Numbered from the stretch's first letter, positions 53,746 to 61,678 are shown. The stretch is 64,000 bases of DNA from CAWFZT01 sp963820415 (GCA_963820415.1 CAWFZT010000006.1:1054001-1118000), one strand, 5' to 3'. A program made the numbers and translations. The notes: generated by a model not told the origin, from the sequence alone.

Positions 53746-54167
53746 AGGGGCACTCGATTCTCAAAGTGGGAGATTTTTTCTCGCCAGGCATCCGAAACCG
53801 GTAGACTGGTATGCGCATGGTAATCGTAGGCGACCATGACCGTCTCGGCGCGCGCCAGTGGGGCGGCGCTGGCTTCGTCCTCGGCCAGGTATTCGAAGGT
53901 CAGGCTTTTCACGCCGATGCGCGCCACGCGCACCCCAATGCGGATCTTTTGCGTCAGCATTATGGGGGCCAGGTACGCCACATGCACATCCGCGACGATT
54001 AAACCCAGCTCGAGGAAATGTTCGCCGTCAAAAAGGCCCAGCTCATGCAGGTAGGCAAAGCGCGCCTGCTCGATAAAAGTGACAAAATGGGCGTTGTTGA
54101 CGTGCCACTGTGGGTCCAGGTCGCCATACCGCACCTGAAGGGGATAATAAAAGTGGAAATTGGGCAT
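53742..54167 (-). CDS. Acyl-CoA thioesterase (4-hydroxybenzoyl-CoA thioesterase-like)
   Basis: 141 residues, a single hotdog fold: FYYPLQVRYGDLDPQWHVNNAHFVTFIEQARFAYLHELGL with catalytic Asp in YGDLD and the NNA turn; AYLAPIMLTQKIRIGVRVARIGVKSLTFEYLAEDE follows. It hydrolyses an acyl- or aryl-CoA; the substrate is unknown. TATAAT (54174-54179) with 6 bases to the ATG suggests leaderless translation. It leads the two-gene unit with the M42 peptidase. Confidence 0.9.
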   Translation of the reverse strand: MPNFHFYYPLQVRYGDLDPQWHVNNAHFVTFIEQARFAYLHELGLFDGEHFLELGLIVADVHVAYLAPIMLTQKIRIGVRVARIGVKSLTFEYLAEDEASAAPLARAETVMVAYDYHAHTSLPVSDAWREKISHFENRVPL

Positions 54168-54227
54168 AGGAAAATTATACTTAAATCCGTTTGATTAGAA
54201 AATCCCATTATTTATCTTTAAAGTAAA

Positions 54228-54291
54228 AGGTCATCTTGGAGGTATGACCTCTGTCACTTGCCGGTCAAATAAGGTTGGAATAGACTTATTT
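54228..54291. promoter_or_regulatory. Two inverted repeats upstream of the Rrf2 gene (candidate operators)
   Basis: AGGTCAT-N9-ATGACCT (54228-54250) and AAATAAG-N11-CTTATTT (54267-54291), each perfect, lie between the thioesterase promoter and the Rrf2 gene. Rrf2 proteins often bind such palindromes in their own promoters; which repeat is used is unknown. Confidence 0.5.
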
Positions 54292-54335
54292 AAACTAGAG
54301 TAATCTTACCCTTATTGCCGAAAGAGGAATTAAGC

Positions 54336-54755
54336 ATGCAAATAACAAGGCAGGCTGATTACGCCCTGCGAGCAATGATCTACCTGGCCAAGCTGGACCC
54401 AACCCAGCGGGCGGCCACTAGCCAGATCGCTGCAGAACAGCATATTCCCCCTTCTTTTCTGGCTAAGATCATCTCGCAGTTGTCTATTGCGGGTCTTATC
54501 CATACTTCCCGCGGCGCTCGGGGAGGCGTTTCGATGGCGCGATCGCCGGAAGAAGTTTCTGTACTCGAAGTCGTGGAAGCTATCGATGGTCCAATTTCAT
54601 TAAATGATTGCACTGGAGATCCTTCGGCTTGCCCATTCGGTGAAGACTGCCCGCTGCGGCCGCTGTGGTGTGAAACTCAGGCTGAATTGATTGATCGTCT
54701 CCGCAAAACGAACTTTGCCCGTTTTGCCTCGATTTCTGCTCAACCGGCTGCTTGA
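54336..54755 (+). CDS. Rrf2-family transcriptional regulator with Cys cluster
   Basis: 139 residues from ATG 54336, with AAAGAGGAA upstream. Winged-helix domain QITRQADYALRAMIYLAKLD..AATSQIAAEQHIPPSFLAKIISQLSIAGLIHTSRGARGGVSMARSPEEVSVLEVVEAI is followed by DCTGDPSACPFGEDCPLRPLWCE, four Cys in IscR/NsrR-like spacing. An Fe-S cluster probably senses nitric oxide, iron-sulfur supply or redox. The next gene lies 28 bases downstream. Confidence 0.92.
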   Translation: MQITRQADYALRAMIYLAKLDPTQRAATSQIAAEQHIPPSFLAKIISQLSIAGLIHTSRGARGGVSMARSPEEVSVLEVVEAIDGPISLNDCTGDPSACPFGEDCPLRPLWCETQAELIDRLRKTNFARFASISAQPAA

Positions 54756-54783
54756 CCTTTCCAGTTTCAACAAGGAGGCCAGT

Positions 54784-55044
54784 ATGAAGGATAGTGGGGT
54801 TCCGGTGAACCGCCAATGGGTGCTGGTTACACATTCTGGGGCAGTAATTATCGACTGGGGGGATGAGACGTTCCAGGATGTCCATACAGGTGATTTTATT
54901 AAAGTGACTGAGGAAGAAATCAGCCACCATATTCAGAATGACGAGCTCGAAGTATTAAAGCGGGCCGGCAAGGTGGCTGAATACGATGCCAAGGTAATAT
55001 CTTTCTACAATCTACCCGAGCGCCACCAGAAAACTATAGAATAA
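54784..55044 (+). CDS. Small protein of unknown function next to the Rrf2 gene
   Basis: 86 residues from ATG 54784 with AAGGAGG upstream. VPVNRQWVLVTHSGAVIIDWGDETFQDVHTGDFIKVTEEEISHHIQNDELEVLKRAGKVAEYDAKVISFYNLPERHQKTIE is predicted alpha-beta and soluble; an Asp/Glu/His-rich composition could bind metal. No family is recognised. It is likely co-transcribed with the Rrf2 regulator, so it may be part of the same redox or metal response. Confidence 0.7.
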   Translation: MKDSGVPVNRQWVLVTHSGAVIIDWGDETFQDVHTGDFIKVTEEEISHHIQNDELEVLKRAGKVAEYDAKVISFYNLPERHQKTIE

Positions 55045-55085
55045 ACGTAAAATCACAAGCCATCCTCCTATCAGCCTGCCGGCTG

Positions 55086-56189
55086 GTGATCTTTACCCCC
55101 ATGCGCATGCTCTCCCCTTTTTTACCGGCTTTCAGCCGGGGTATGGGAGTGGATCTGACTACCATTTCGCTGGCGGTCACCGCTTCCATGGGGGCCAGCG
55201 CCATGGGCCCTTTTCTGGCCCCGATTGCTGAACGGCGCGGCCGGCGGGCGGGGATGCTGACCGGGCTGCTGCTTTTTCTCTTCGGGGTGGCCGTGCTCAT
55301 TTTCTGGCCCAGCATCCAGGCCTTCTTTCTGGCGCTTTTTCTGATCAACCTGGGAGATAATGTGTATGCCCCAGCAGCCCAGGCTTACCTTGGCGATCAG
55401 ACGCCCTATGCTCAACGCGGCACGGCGTTGGCGATCCTCGAGTTGGGCTGGTCGCTTAGTTTCATCATAACGGTGCCGCTGGTTGGGCTATTAATTGCTC
55501 GCTTTGGCTGGGATTCGCCCTTCACGGCCATTGCTGGGGCGGGAATTTTTATGGTGCTTTTATTCCTGAGAGCCGTCCCGAAAGATGACATGCCTACGCT
55601 GGCAGTTCCGATACTCTCCGACCTCAAGACGGTTTTAAAACACGCACCGGCGATTGCCGGGCTGATGATGGGAATGATCATGCTGGTGGGTTATACTGTC
55701 TTCAACCTGGTTTTTGGCGTCTGGATGGAAGATTCTTATGGTTTGAAAATTACTGCCCTCGGCTTAGCGGCAGTGGTAATGGGGTTTTCGGAACTGGGCG
55801 GAGAGGGGCTGGCCGCCTGGTTATCCGACCGGGTTGGGAAGGAACGCTCGGTATTTATCGGCCTGGCAGCTAACCTGCTGGTCGCGGTCAGCTTGCGTTG
55901 GCTGGCGTTCTCCCTATGGGGTGCTTTACTCTGCCTGGCGCTTTTCTATATCTCCTACGAGTTTGCCGTGGTCAGCACCCTGCCGTTGATGAGCGAAATT
56001 CTACCGGCGCAGCGGGCGACTACCATGGCGGTTTACATCGCTGCGGCTTCGATGGGGGTGGCCATCGGAGCTGGGCTGGCCCCACTGTTTTACGCCCACG
56101 GTATCTGGGCGAACGCTTTAGCCTGTGCAGTCCTGGACTTGATTGCCATGCTGGTATTGACGCGGGTGAAAATAACCAACATCGGGTAA
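55086..56189 (+). CDS. MFS transporter; start uncertain
   Basis: 367 residues from GTG 55086, about 11 helices; the missing half-helix suggests a start further upstream. The in-frame sequence just before it (VKSQAILLSACRLVIFTPMRML) looks like the first helix of a 12-helix transporter but contains no ATG, GTG or TTG start. Signatures: LTTISLAVTASMGASAMGPFLAPIAERRGRRAGMLTGL (motif A-like), the second motif DRVGKERSVFIGLAAN and a helix-rich end. Substrate unknown; the UhpC/multidrug-like layout is not specific. The HD-hydrolase gene follows 32 bases later. Confidence 0.82.
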   Translation: MIFTPMRMLSPFLPAFSRGMGVDLTTISLAVTASMGASAMGPFLAPIAERRGRRAGMLTGLLLFLFGVAVLIFWPSIQAFFLALFLINLGDNVYAPAAQAYLGDQTPYAQRGTALAILELGWSLSFIITVPLVGLLIARFGWDSPFTAIAGAGIFMVLLFLRAVPKDDMPTLAVPILSDLKTVLKHAPAIAGLMMGMIMLVGYTVFNLVFGVWMEDSYGLKITALGLAAVVMGFSELGGEGLAAWLSDRVGKERSVFIGLAANLLVAVSLRWLAFSLWGALLCLALFYISYEFAVVSTLPLMSEILPAQRATTMAVYIAAASMGVAIGAGLAPLFYAHGIWANALACAVLDLIAMLVLTRVKITNIG

Positions 56190-56221
56190 AAATTGAAGAA
56201 AGAGGAGTTGGGAGGATAACT

Positions 56222-56857
56222 ATGCCAACCATTGAGCAGGCGCGCAAGTGGTACGCAGGGGCGGATGTGGTGCACGATTTCGAGCACGTCGAGCGGGTCT
56301 ATCGCATGGCCGAGCGCCTGGCGTTGGCCGAGGGCGCCGATCTGGAGATCGTGCATGCGGCGGCGCTATTACACGACGCCGAGGGTACCACGCCGGGGGC
56401 CGAAGAGCGCCGCGACCACCAACACTCGTCGGCGGAATTTGCTGGCCGGGTGTTGGCGGAAGAGGGTTGGCCAGCTGAGCGGATTGCCGCCGTGCAGCAC
56501 TGCATCCGTGCCCACCGCTTCCGCGATAACCGCCAGCCGCCGGATACTATCGAAGCAAAAGTGCTTTTCGACGCCGACAAACTGGACGTGCTGGGCGCCA
56601 TCGGCGCGGCGCGCACCATCGCCTATGCCGTACTGGCAGGTGAACCGATCTACACCGAGCCTTCGGAACACTTCCGCCGCACCGGCGAAAAAGAGCCCTG
56701 CGAACCGCACAGTGCCTACCACGAATACATTTTTAAGCTGTGCAAGATCAAAGGGCGCCTGTTCACGGCCACTGCCCAGCGCCTGGCGGAGGAACGCGAC
56801 GCCTACCTGGCCGAATTCTTTATCCAATTGGGGGCGGAAGTCAAAGGCGAAAGGTGA
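56222..56857 (+). CDS. HD-domain phosphohydrolase
   Basis: 211 residues from ATG 56222 with GGGAGGA upstream. Metal-binding residues are H in VHDFEHVERVYRMAERLA, the HD pair in AALLHDAEGTTP, and D in FDADKLDVLGAIG; the intermediate helix has EERRDHQHSSAEFAGRVLAEEGWPAERIAAVQHCIRAHRFR. This places it in the HD superfamily of phosphatases/phosphodiesterases such as the YfbR/YedJ type, which act on nucleotides or cyclic nucleotides. The substrate is unknown. Confidence 0.86.
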   Translation: MPTIEQARKWYAGADVVHDFEHVERVYRMAERLALAEGADLEIVHAAALLHDAEGTTPGAEERRDHQHSSAEFAGRVLAEEGWPAERIAAVQHCIRAHRFRDNRQPPDTIEAKVLFDADKLDVLGAIGAARTIAYAVLAGEPIYTEPSEHFRRTGEKEPCEPHSAYHEYIFKLCKIKGRLFTATAQRLAEERDAYLAEFFIQLGAEVKGER

Positions 56858-57017
56858 AACCGGCCCGGCCAGACTGCGTTCCTGCCGACGACCTGGCAGT
56901 GCGCGCGGCGGCTGGCAGGTAAGCGCCGGGCAGGTGGAGCAGCTCCTGGCACCTTTAACGCCTTACCGGGGGATGGCAGCGTTTTATCTGGAAGCACGCC
57001 AGCGGCTGTCCAGGTAA
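56856..57017 (+). pseudogene. Remnant of an AlkA-like DNA glycosylase C-terminus
   Basis: Directly after the HD gene, one frame reads KPARPDCVPADDLAVRAAAGR and then stops; a second frame continues GGWQVSAGQVEQLLAPLTPYRGMAAFYLEARQRLSR. Together they match the end of DNA-3-methyladenine glycosylases (the LPD.FPAGDL..PYR..AA.Y segment). Only about 50 residues survive, with an internal frameshift near 56915 and no start, so it is a truncated pseudogene. The rest of 57018-57190 holds the promoter and repeats described separately. Confidence 0.65.
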
Positions 57018-57082
57018 ATTTCTGCGGTATTTGAAAACCCTAAAAAATCTTGTGACAGATCTCCGGCCGGGCTAATTGCCTA

Positions 57083-57110
57083 TTGACAAATTGGTCAGTT
57101 GGTATACAAT
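57083..57110 (+). promoter_or_regulatory. Promoter of the small membrane protein gene
   Basis: TTGACA (57083-57088) and TACAAT (57105-57110), spacing 16 bases, is the best sigma-70-type promoter in the window. The preceding AATTGCCTA(TTGAC) is repeated in front of the gene at the right edge (63899). Confidence 0.8.
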
Positions 57111-57158
57111 TATTACAATGATACAATAATACATTGATACAATTATACAATGTTAGGT
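57101..57158. repeat. Clustered TACAAT/ATTGTA direct repeats (candidate operator array)
   Basis: In about 55 bases TACAAT occurs five times and TACATT once, at irregular 8-16-base spacing, overlapping the promoter. A GntR/YtrA-type regulator lies two genes downstream and such regulators bind AT-rich repeats; that link is inference. Confidence 0.5.
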
Positions 57159-57190
57159 AATACTCAGAAAGATGAGCGAAAGGAGATAAA

Positions 57191-57385
57191 ATGGAAAACA
57201 TAACCCGTAAGAAAGAAGTAATCATTGCCGCGGCAATGGCATTATTCACCACTGCATTGGTTGCATTCTCAAAAAGTATACAAGCTGATCTGTTGGGAGC
57301 ATTTCTTGCTGGAGCAGGCGCGGCTGTAACTGTGGGATACATAATCAGTACAAATAAGAAAATTAAACAAGCAGGAAAGAAGTAG
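57191..57385 (+). CDS. Small membrane protein of unknown function
   Basis: 64 residues with AAAGGAGAT upstream. Basic N-terminus MENITRKKE, a helix (VIIAAAMALFTTALVAFS), a second helix (LLGAFLAGAGAAVTVGYIIS) and a Lys-rich tail. It fits a YtrA-type cluster, in which regulator genes accompany membrane and transporter components. No family is recognised. It heads the run into the GntR regulator (29 bases). Confidence 0.65.
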   Translation: MENITRKKEVIIAAAMALFTTALVAFSKSIQADLLGAFLAGAGAAVTVGYIISTNKKIKQAGKK

Positions 57386-57413
57386 CAGCACCCTATTATT
57401 GGAAGGTTATGAT

Positions 57414-57854
57414 TTGAAGACCCAAAACTTCCCAATTGCTCTCGACCACCGCTCCGGCGTCCCGATTTACCTGCAGATCGTCGAGCAAGTTCGTCAGCGG
57501 GTCTCAACTGGCGAGCTGCGTCCCGGCGACCAGCTCCCAACCGTCCGGCAGATGGCAACTGATCTGCGGGTCAATTTCAACACTATTGCCCGCGCCTATC
57601 GCCTGCTGGACGAAGCCGGGCTGATCTCTACTCAGCAAGGTCGTGGCACGTATATCTGGGAGGCGCCGAACGAAGAAACGCTGAAACAACTCAAAAAGAA
57701 AAGTCTGGAAGAACTGGCGCGCAACTACCTGGAGGAAACCGGCCGGTTGGGCTACTCCCTGGAAGATGCCGTCGGAGAACTGAAGCGCATTCACCTGGAT
57801 GGTGTTCACACCGAGGGTGAGAATCAAGAAGATCGACAAGATGATGAGAAATAA
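57414..57854 (+). CDS. GntR-family (YtrA type) transcriptional regulator
   Basis: 146 residues from TTG 57414 (GGAAGG 8 bases upstream); a TTG at 57399 is possible. The DNA-binding domain is VPIYLQIVEQVRQRVSTGELRPGDQLPTVRQMATDLRVNFNTIARAYRLLDEAGLISTQQGRGTYI. Only a short helical tail follows, with no ligand-binding domain, as in YtrA. It probably represses its own operon. The SPFH gene follows 11 bases later. Confidence 0.9.
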   Translation: MKTQNFPIALDHRSGVPIYLQIVEQVRQRVSTGELRPGDQLPTVRQMATDLRVNFNTIARAYRLLDEAGLISTQQGRGTYIWEAPNEETLKQLKKKSLEELARNYLEETGRLGYSLEDAVGELKRIHLDGVHTEGENQEDRQDDEK

Positions 57855-57865
57855 GAGAGGAAAAA

Positions 57866-58850
57866 ATGATGAATTTGCTACAGTCTATTCAAAATAAGAA
57901 AGATAATCAAAACCAATCCAAGGGCCGCACGGAAAAGGCGCCCGATAATATCCACATCAGCCCAATCGCCGCATTTGTTGCGGTGATCTTTTACCTGATC
58001 ACCGTGTTCGGGGCGATGTGGATGGATCAGAGAGCCCCCCAATGGTTCATTTACAGCCTGGACAATCGGCTTCACGGTGCTGGGCACGTATTTGCTGTTC
58101 GCCATCAAAGTGGCTCAGCAGTGGGAAAAAGCGGTGGTGCTGCGCCTGGGCAAGTTTCACGGGCTGCGCGGGCCGGGTATGTTCTGGATGATCCCGATTC
58201 TCGACGCCACGCCGGTGTGGATCGATCACCGTGTGATGGTGACCCCTTTCAACGCTGAAAAAACCCTCACCAAGGATACCGTGCCGGTTGACGTGGATGC
58301 GGTGCTGTTCTGGGTGATCTGGGATGCCGAGAAAGCGGCTCTGGAAGTGCAGGACTACCGCCAATCGATCTCCTGGGCGGCCCAGACTGCGCTGCGCGAG
58401 GTGATCGGCCAGATGACCCTGGCGGATATCCTGGTCGGGCGCGCCAAAATGGACGCCGATCTGCAGAAGATCATCGACGAGCGCACCACGCCCTGGGGTA
58501 TTTCCGTCCAGTCGGTAGAAATAAGAGACGTGATCATTCCCCAGGGCTTGGAAGACGCCATGTCACAGCAGGCCCAGGCCGAACGCGAACGCCAGTCCCG
58601 CGTAATCCTGGGTGAGGCCGAGATGCAGGTGGCTGGCAGCTTTGCCGAGGCCTCCAAGGCCTACGTCGATAACCCGACGGCCCTGCACCTGCGCGCCATG
58701 AACATGCTCTTTGAAGGCCTGAAGGAAAAAGGCGCCCTGGTGATCGTGCCCTCCAGCGCAGTGGATACGATGAACCTGGGCGGGCTGAGCGGCATGGTCG
58801 CCCTTGGCCAGCAGTCCCGGGTAAAACCAGGCCCCGAGGCAGGTGTATAA
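57866..58850 (+). CDS. SPFH/band 7 domain membrane protein (one frameshift)
   Basis: About 327 residues after removing one extra base at about 58056-58060 (FIYSL then TIGFTVLGTYLLFAIKVAQQWEKAVVL). A polar N-terminus, two membrane helices, then a band 7 domain: AVVLRLGKFHGLRGPGMFWMIPILDATPVWIDHRVMVTPFNAEKTLTKDTVPVDVDAVLFW, IDERTTPWGISVQSVEIRDVIIPQGLEDAMSQQAQAERERQSRVILGEAEMQVAGSFAEASKAY. SPFH proteins form membrane microdomain scaffolds or modulate proteases. Context (GntR, SdpI, YhfC) suggests envelope stress or membrane quality control. Confidence 0.88.
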
Positions 58851-58852
58851 TA

Positions 58853-58868
58853 CGTTTCACGTGAAACA
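58853..58868. promoter_or_regulatory. parS-like palindrome (centromere site candidate)
   Basis: CGTTTCACGTGAAACA matches the bacterial parS sequence TGTTTCACGTGAAACA at 15 of 16 positions. It begins two bases after a TATAAT box (58846-58851) that overlaps the SPFH stop, so it might also be an operator. About 35 kb from the proposed origin. Confidence 0.65.
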
Positions 58869-58926
58869 ATGGCTGGCTTTAGCGATCAGCTTTTATCTAA
58901 AACTGAGGATTGAAGTAAGCCATCTT

Positions 58927-59576
58927 ATGACAACACATGCTGCTCGTAATACGCTTCTCATAATCCTGCTCCTGGCCGTACTGATGCTGGGCCTGGGCCT
59001 GTATAGCTACCCGCGCATGCCGGAGGTAGTCGCCGTGCATTGGAATGCCCAGGGAATGGCCAACGGCTACGGTTCTCGCTTCCAGGGAGCCTTTTTGCTG
59101 CCGTTGATCACCCTTGGCGTGGCGGCCCTGCTCCTGTTTATCCCGGAGATCGACCCGCTCAAGTCCAATATAGAAAAATTCCGCAAGGATTTCAACGCGT
59201 TCATGCTGGCCTTCGCTCTTTTCTTCTTTTACCTGTACGCCCTGACCACACTGCTGAACCTGGGCTTTCAGTTCAGTTTGAACCAGTTCTTGGTGCCTGG
59301 CTTTGGCATATTTATCTACTGCTGTGGTGTGCTGCTGGGAAAAGCCAAACGCAACTATTTCATTGGAATCCGCACCCCTGGACGTTGAACAGCGATACGG
59401 TATGGGCCAAAACGCACCTGTTAGGCGGTCTGCTGTTCAAGATCAGCGGGGTCATCGCCATCTTGGGTATCCTGTCGCCCAACCTGGCGCTCCTGTTCCT
59501 GCTGGTGCCACTCATGGTGGCATCCACGATCACGGTAGTCTATTCTTACTTCGTGTTTCGCAGCGAAGCTGGGTAA
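58927..59576 (+). CDS. SdpI-family (DUF1648) membrane protein (one frameshift)
   Basis: About 216 residues if a C lost from the CCCC run near 59385 is restored (YFIGIRTP then WTLNSDTVWAKTHLLGG). Signatures: YPRMPEVVAVHWNAQGMANGYGSR (DUF1648) and KRNYFIGIRTPWTLNSDTVWAKTHLLGGLLFKISG (SdpI). SdpI gives immunity to the SdpC killing factor and controls its repressor in B. subtilis; most homologues elsewhere have unknown partners. Start ATG 58927; six helices. Confidence 0.85.
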
Positions 59577-59587
59577 GGTCCGGATGC

Positions 59588-59603
59588 GGTTTCACGTGCA
59601 ACA
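59588..59603. promoter_or_regulatory. Second parS-like palindrome
   Basis: GGTTTCACGTGCAACA matches parS at 14 of 16 positions, 735 bases after the first site and 14 bases before the next start codon. Confidence 0.45.
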
Positions 59604-59617
59604 TTTTGGAGACGGAT

Positions 59618-60405
59618 ATGATTTATGGGGCGTTCATACTGGCAATATTAGGTGAGATTGCCCTCCCAATTGGAATTATGCTGTGGCTAAAGAGGCGCTA
59701 CGGCGTGGGGTGGGTGCTGTTTGGAGTGGGCGTGCTCACTTTCATTGCTTCGCAGGTGGTTCATATTCCGCTGCTGGCGGCGCTGAACAAAATGCTGGTG
59801 TACCAACTGCCCTCTTACGAAGTCAGTTATACGGCGATCTTCCTCGAGGCGCTCATGTTAGGCCTGCTGGCCGGGCTGTGCGAGGAGACTGCTCGCCTGG
59901 TGGGCTATTGGGCCTTGAAAGAGCGGGCAAAAGCATTTACAGCAGCTTTGACACTGGGCGCTGGGCACGGCGGAATCGAATCGATCGGGATCGGATTATC
60001 CCTAACCTTTACTTTTGTCGTGAGCCTGTTGGCAATGCGCAGCAACCAGACGGTAGCCGGGGTGACGCCACAAAGCGCGGCGGCTATTTTCGCTTACCCC
60101 TGGTATGTGCCTTTGATCAACTTGTTTGAGCGCTTTACCGCCTTCAGTTTGCATCTCACCCTTTCGGTAATGGTCTGGCAGGCTGTACCAGGCGGGGCGC
60201 CTGGGCGTGGTATCTGGGGGCAGTCCTGTACCATGCTTTCATGGAAGGACTGACGGTTGCACTGCCACTCCTGGGAGGTTCGACTTATTTCCTCGAAGGC
60301 ATCCTGGGTGTATTCATGTTCGCCAACCTGGCGACACTCTACCTGATCAACCGGTGCGAGGTAAAAAAGTCCGCCGGGAAGAGGGTATTGAATACACTAA
60401 AATAG
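59618..60405 (+). CDS. YhfC-family intramembrane peptidase-like protein (one frameshift)
   Basis: About 262 residues from ATG 59618, with GGAGA upstream, after repairing a one-base deletion near 60189 (MVWQAV to RRGAWAWYLGAVLYHAFMEG). Motifs: GLLAGLCEETARLVGYWAL (EE), TLGAGHGGIESIGIG (H/E), FERFTAFSLHLTLSVMVW and the final AVLYHAFMEGLTVAL with His. YhfC belongs to the PrsW-like intramembrane peptidase group. It ends the GntR-SPFH-SdpI run and may process an envelope protein. Confidence 0.78.
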
Positions 60406-60520
60406 AATATATGTTCCATTTATCTCCAATAAATTTGTCGGCTCATCTAATCACCGGCTTGTCTCACGCGCTCAAAGCCTGTATACTGTTCTTAGTTGCT
60501 GCATCAGAAAGGATCCCGCC

Positions 60521-60874
60521 GTGAAGAAACCCATCCACCCCGTTCTCTTCTGGGCGCCCAGGGGCCTGGTCATCCTGCTGGCCATTTTCATCAGCCTGTT
60601 TGCCCTGGATGTGTTCGGCGAAGGATACGATTTCTGGCAGACCCTGCTGGCCCTTTTCATGCATCTCCTCCCCACTTGCGCTGTCTTGCTCGCCCTGGCG
60701 ATTGCCTGGCGCTGGGAAAGGATCGGCGGAATCCTCTTCATCGGCCTGGGAGCCTATTACATTATCAGTTTCGGCGGGCGCTTTAATTGGTCGGTTTACC
60801 TGATAATTGCCGGCCCGCTGTTCCTGGCCGGCCTGCTGTTCCTGGTCAACTGGAAGGTCAAGGCCAGGCAATAA
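60521..60874 (+). CDS. DUF7670-like membrane protein
   Basis: 117 residues from GTG 60521, with AAGGATCC upstream. Four hydrophobic helices: LVILLAIFISLFALDVF, FWQTLLALFMHLLPTCAVLLALAIAWRW, IGGILFIGLGAYYIISFGG and VYLIIAGPLFLAGLLFLVNW. The stretch ISLFALDVFGEGYDFWQTLLALFMHLLPT is typical of a widespread small bacterial membrane family (I believe DUF7670). The function is unknown. DUF1349 follows 34 bases later. Confidence 0.75.
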   Translation: MKKPIHPVLFWAPRGLVILLAIFISLFALDVFGEGYDFWQTLLALFMHLLPTCAVLLALAIAWRWERIGGILFIGLGAYYIISFGGRFNWSVYLIIAGPLFLAGLLFLVNWKVKARQ

Positions 60875-60908
60875 CCAGTTACAACATTTCACTGAGGAGA
60901 ATACACCC

Positions 60909-61526
60909 ATGAACCTGCTTGAAAACTTTTCCTCCGAAAAAATGGCCCGGGCGGGGTTGATCTGGGATCATCCGCCTGTAAAATGGGAAGCCCTGCCGGG
61001 AAGCGGGCTGCGCGTGTACGCCCCGGAAAAATCAGATTATTTCCAGGATCCGGGCGGGGTAACAAAAAAAGATGCTGCCCCTTATTTGTGGCTGAACGCT
61101 TCCGGTAACTTTGTCGCCCGGGCGCAGGTGCGCGCTCCCCAATCCAGCCTGCATTGGGATGCCGGGGCGATCATGGCGCGCCAGGATGCCTTGCATTGGG
61201 TGAAGCTATGCTACGAACGCACCGATTGGGGCGTCATGGCGGCCGTCAGCGTGGTCACCAACGGCACATCCGATGACGCCAACGGCGTCGAGTTGTCGCT
61301 GCCGCAAGTATGGCTGCAGGTTCACCGGACAGGGGATGTGTTCGGCCTGCATTATTCCGTGGACGGCCAAACCTGGCGTATGGTGCGGCTGCTGCGCCTG
61401 GCCATGCCGACCTCGATCAAAGTCGGGCTGGTGGCGCAGTGCCCGGGCGGCCCCGGGGTAGCCATCGATTTCCTCAGCTTCAGCGTCGAGCCGCGCACGG
61501 TCAAGGATTTACGAGCAGGAGTGTAA
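60909..61526 (+). CDS. DUF1349 concanavalin-like protein
   Basis: 205 residues from ATG 60909, with CTGAGGAGA upstream. A beta-sandwich pattern: WDHPPVKWEALPGSGLRVYAPEKSDYFQDPGGVTKKDAAPYLWLNASGNFVARAQVRA, GAIMARQDALHWVKLCYERTDWGVMAAVSVVTNGTSDDANGVEL, VWLQVHRTGDVFGLHYSVDGQTWRMVRLLRL and KVGLVAQCPGGPGVAIDFLSFSV. It matches the DUF1349/laminin-G-like proteins; no secretion signal, function unknown. Confidence 0.85.
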   Translation: MNLLENFSSEKMARAGLIWDHPPVKWEALPGSGLRVYAPEKSDYFQDPGGVTKKDAAPYLWLNASGNFVARAQVRAPQSSLHWDAGAIMARQDALHWVKLCYERTDWGVMAAVSVVTNGTSDDANGVELSLPQVWLQVHRTGDVFGLHYSVDGQTWRMVRLLRLAMPTSIKVGLVAQCPGGPGVAIDFLSFSVEPRTVKDLRAGV

Positions 61527-61678
61527 GCGCCACAATCCGTCAAACTTCCCTTGCGACATACTATAAAGAATTAATCAAGTGCGAGCTGCAACCCACTAGA
61601 AGTGACTATCCTCTTTCTGGTTGGTTTTGTCGGTTCCCAGACCTGTGGTAGGTAGGTAAGGCTTCTTGCCGCGTTTGC

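Noticed and set aside
57040..57558. 172-codon minus-strand frame over the GntR promoter
   Set aside because: No ribosome-binding site, low-complexity start, and the plus strand encodes the small membrane protein and regulator.
12700..60195. Frameshifts considered as programmed ribosomal frameshifting
   Set aside because: No slippery heptamer and no conserved downstream structure was seen; the affected genes (clpC, ubiX, methylase) are not known to be frameshifted.
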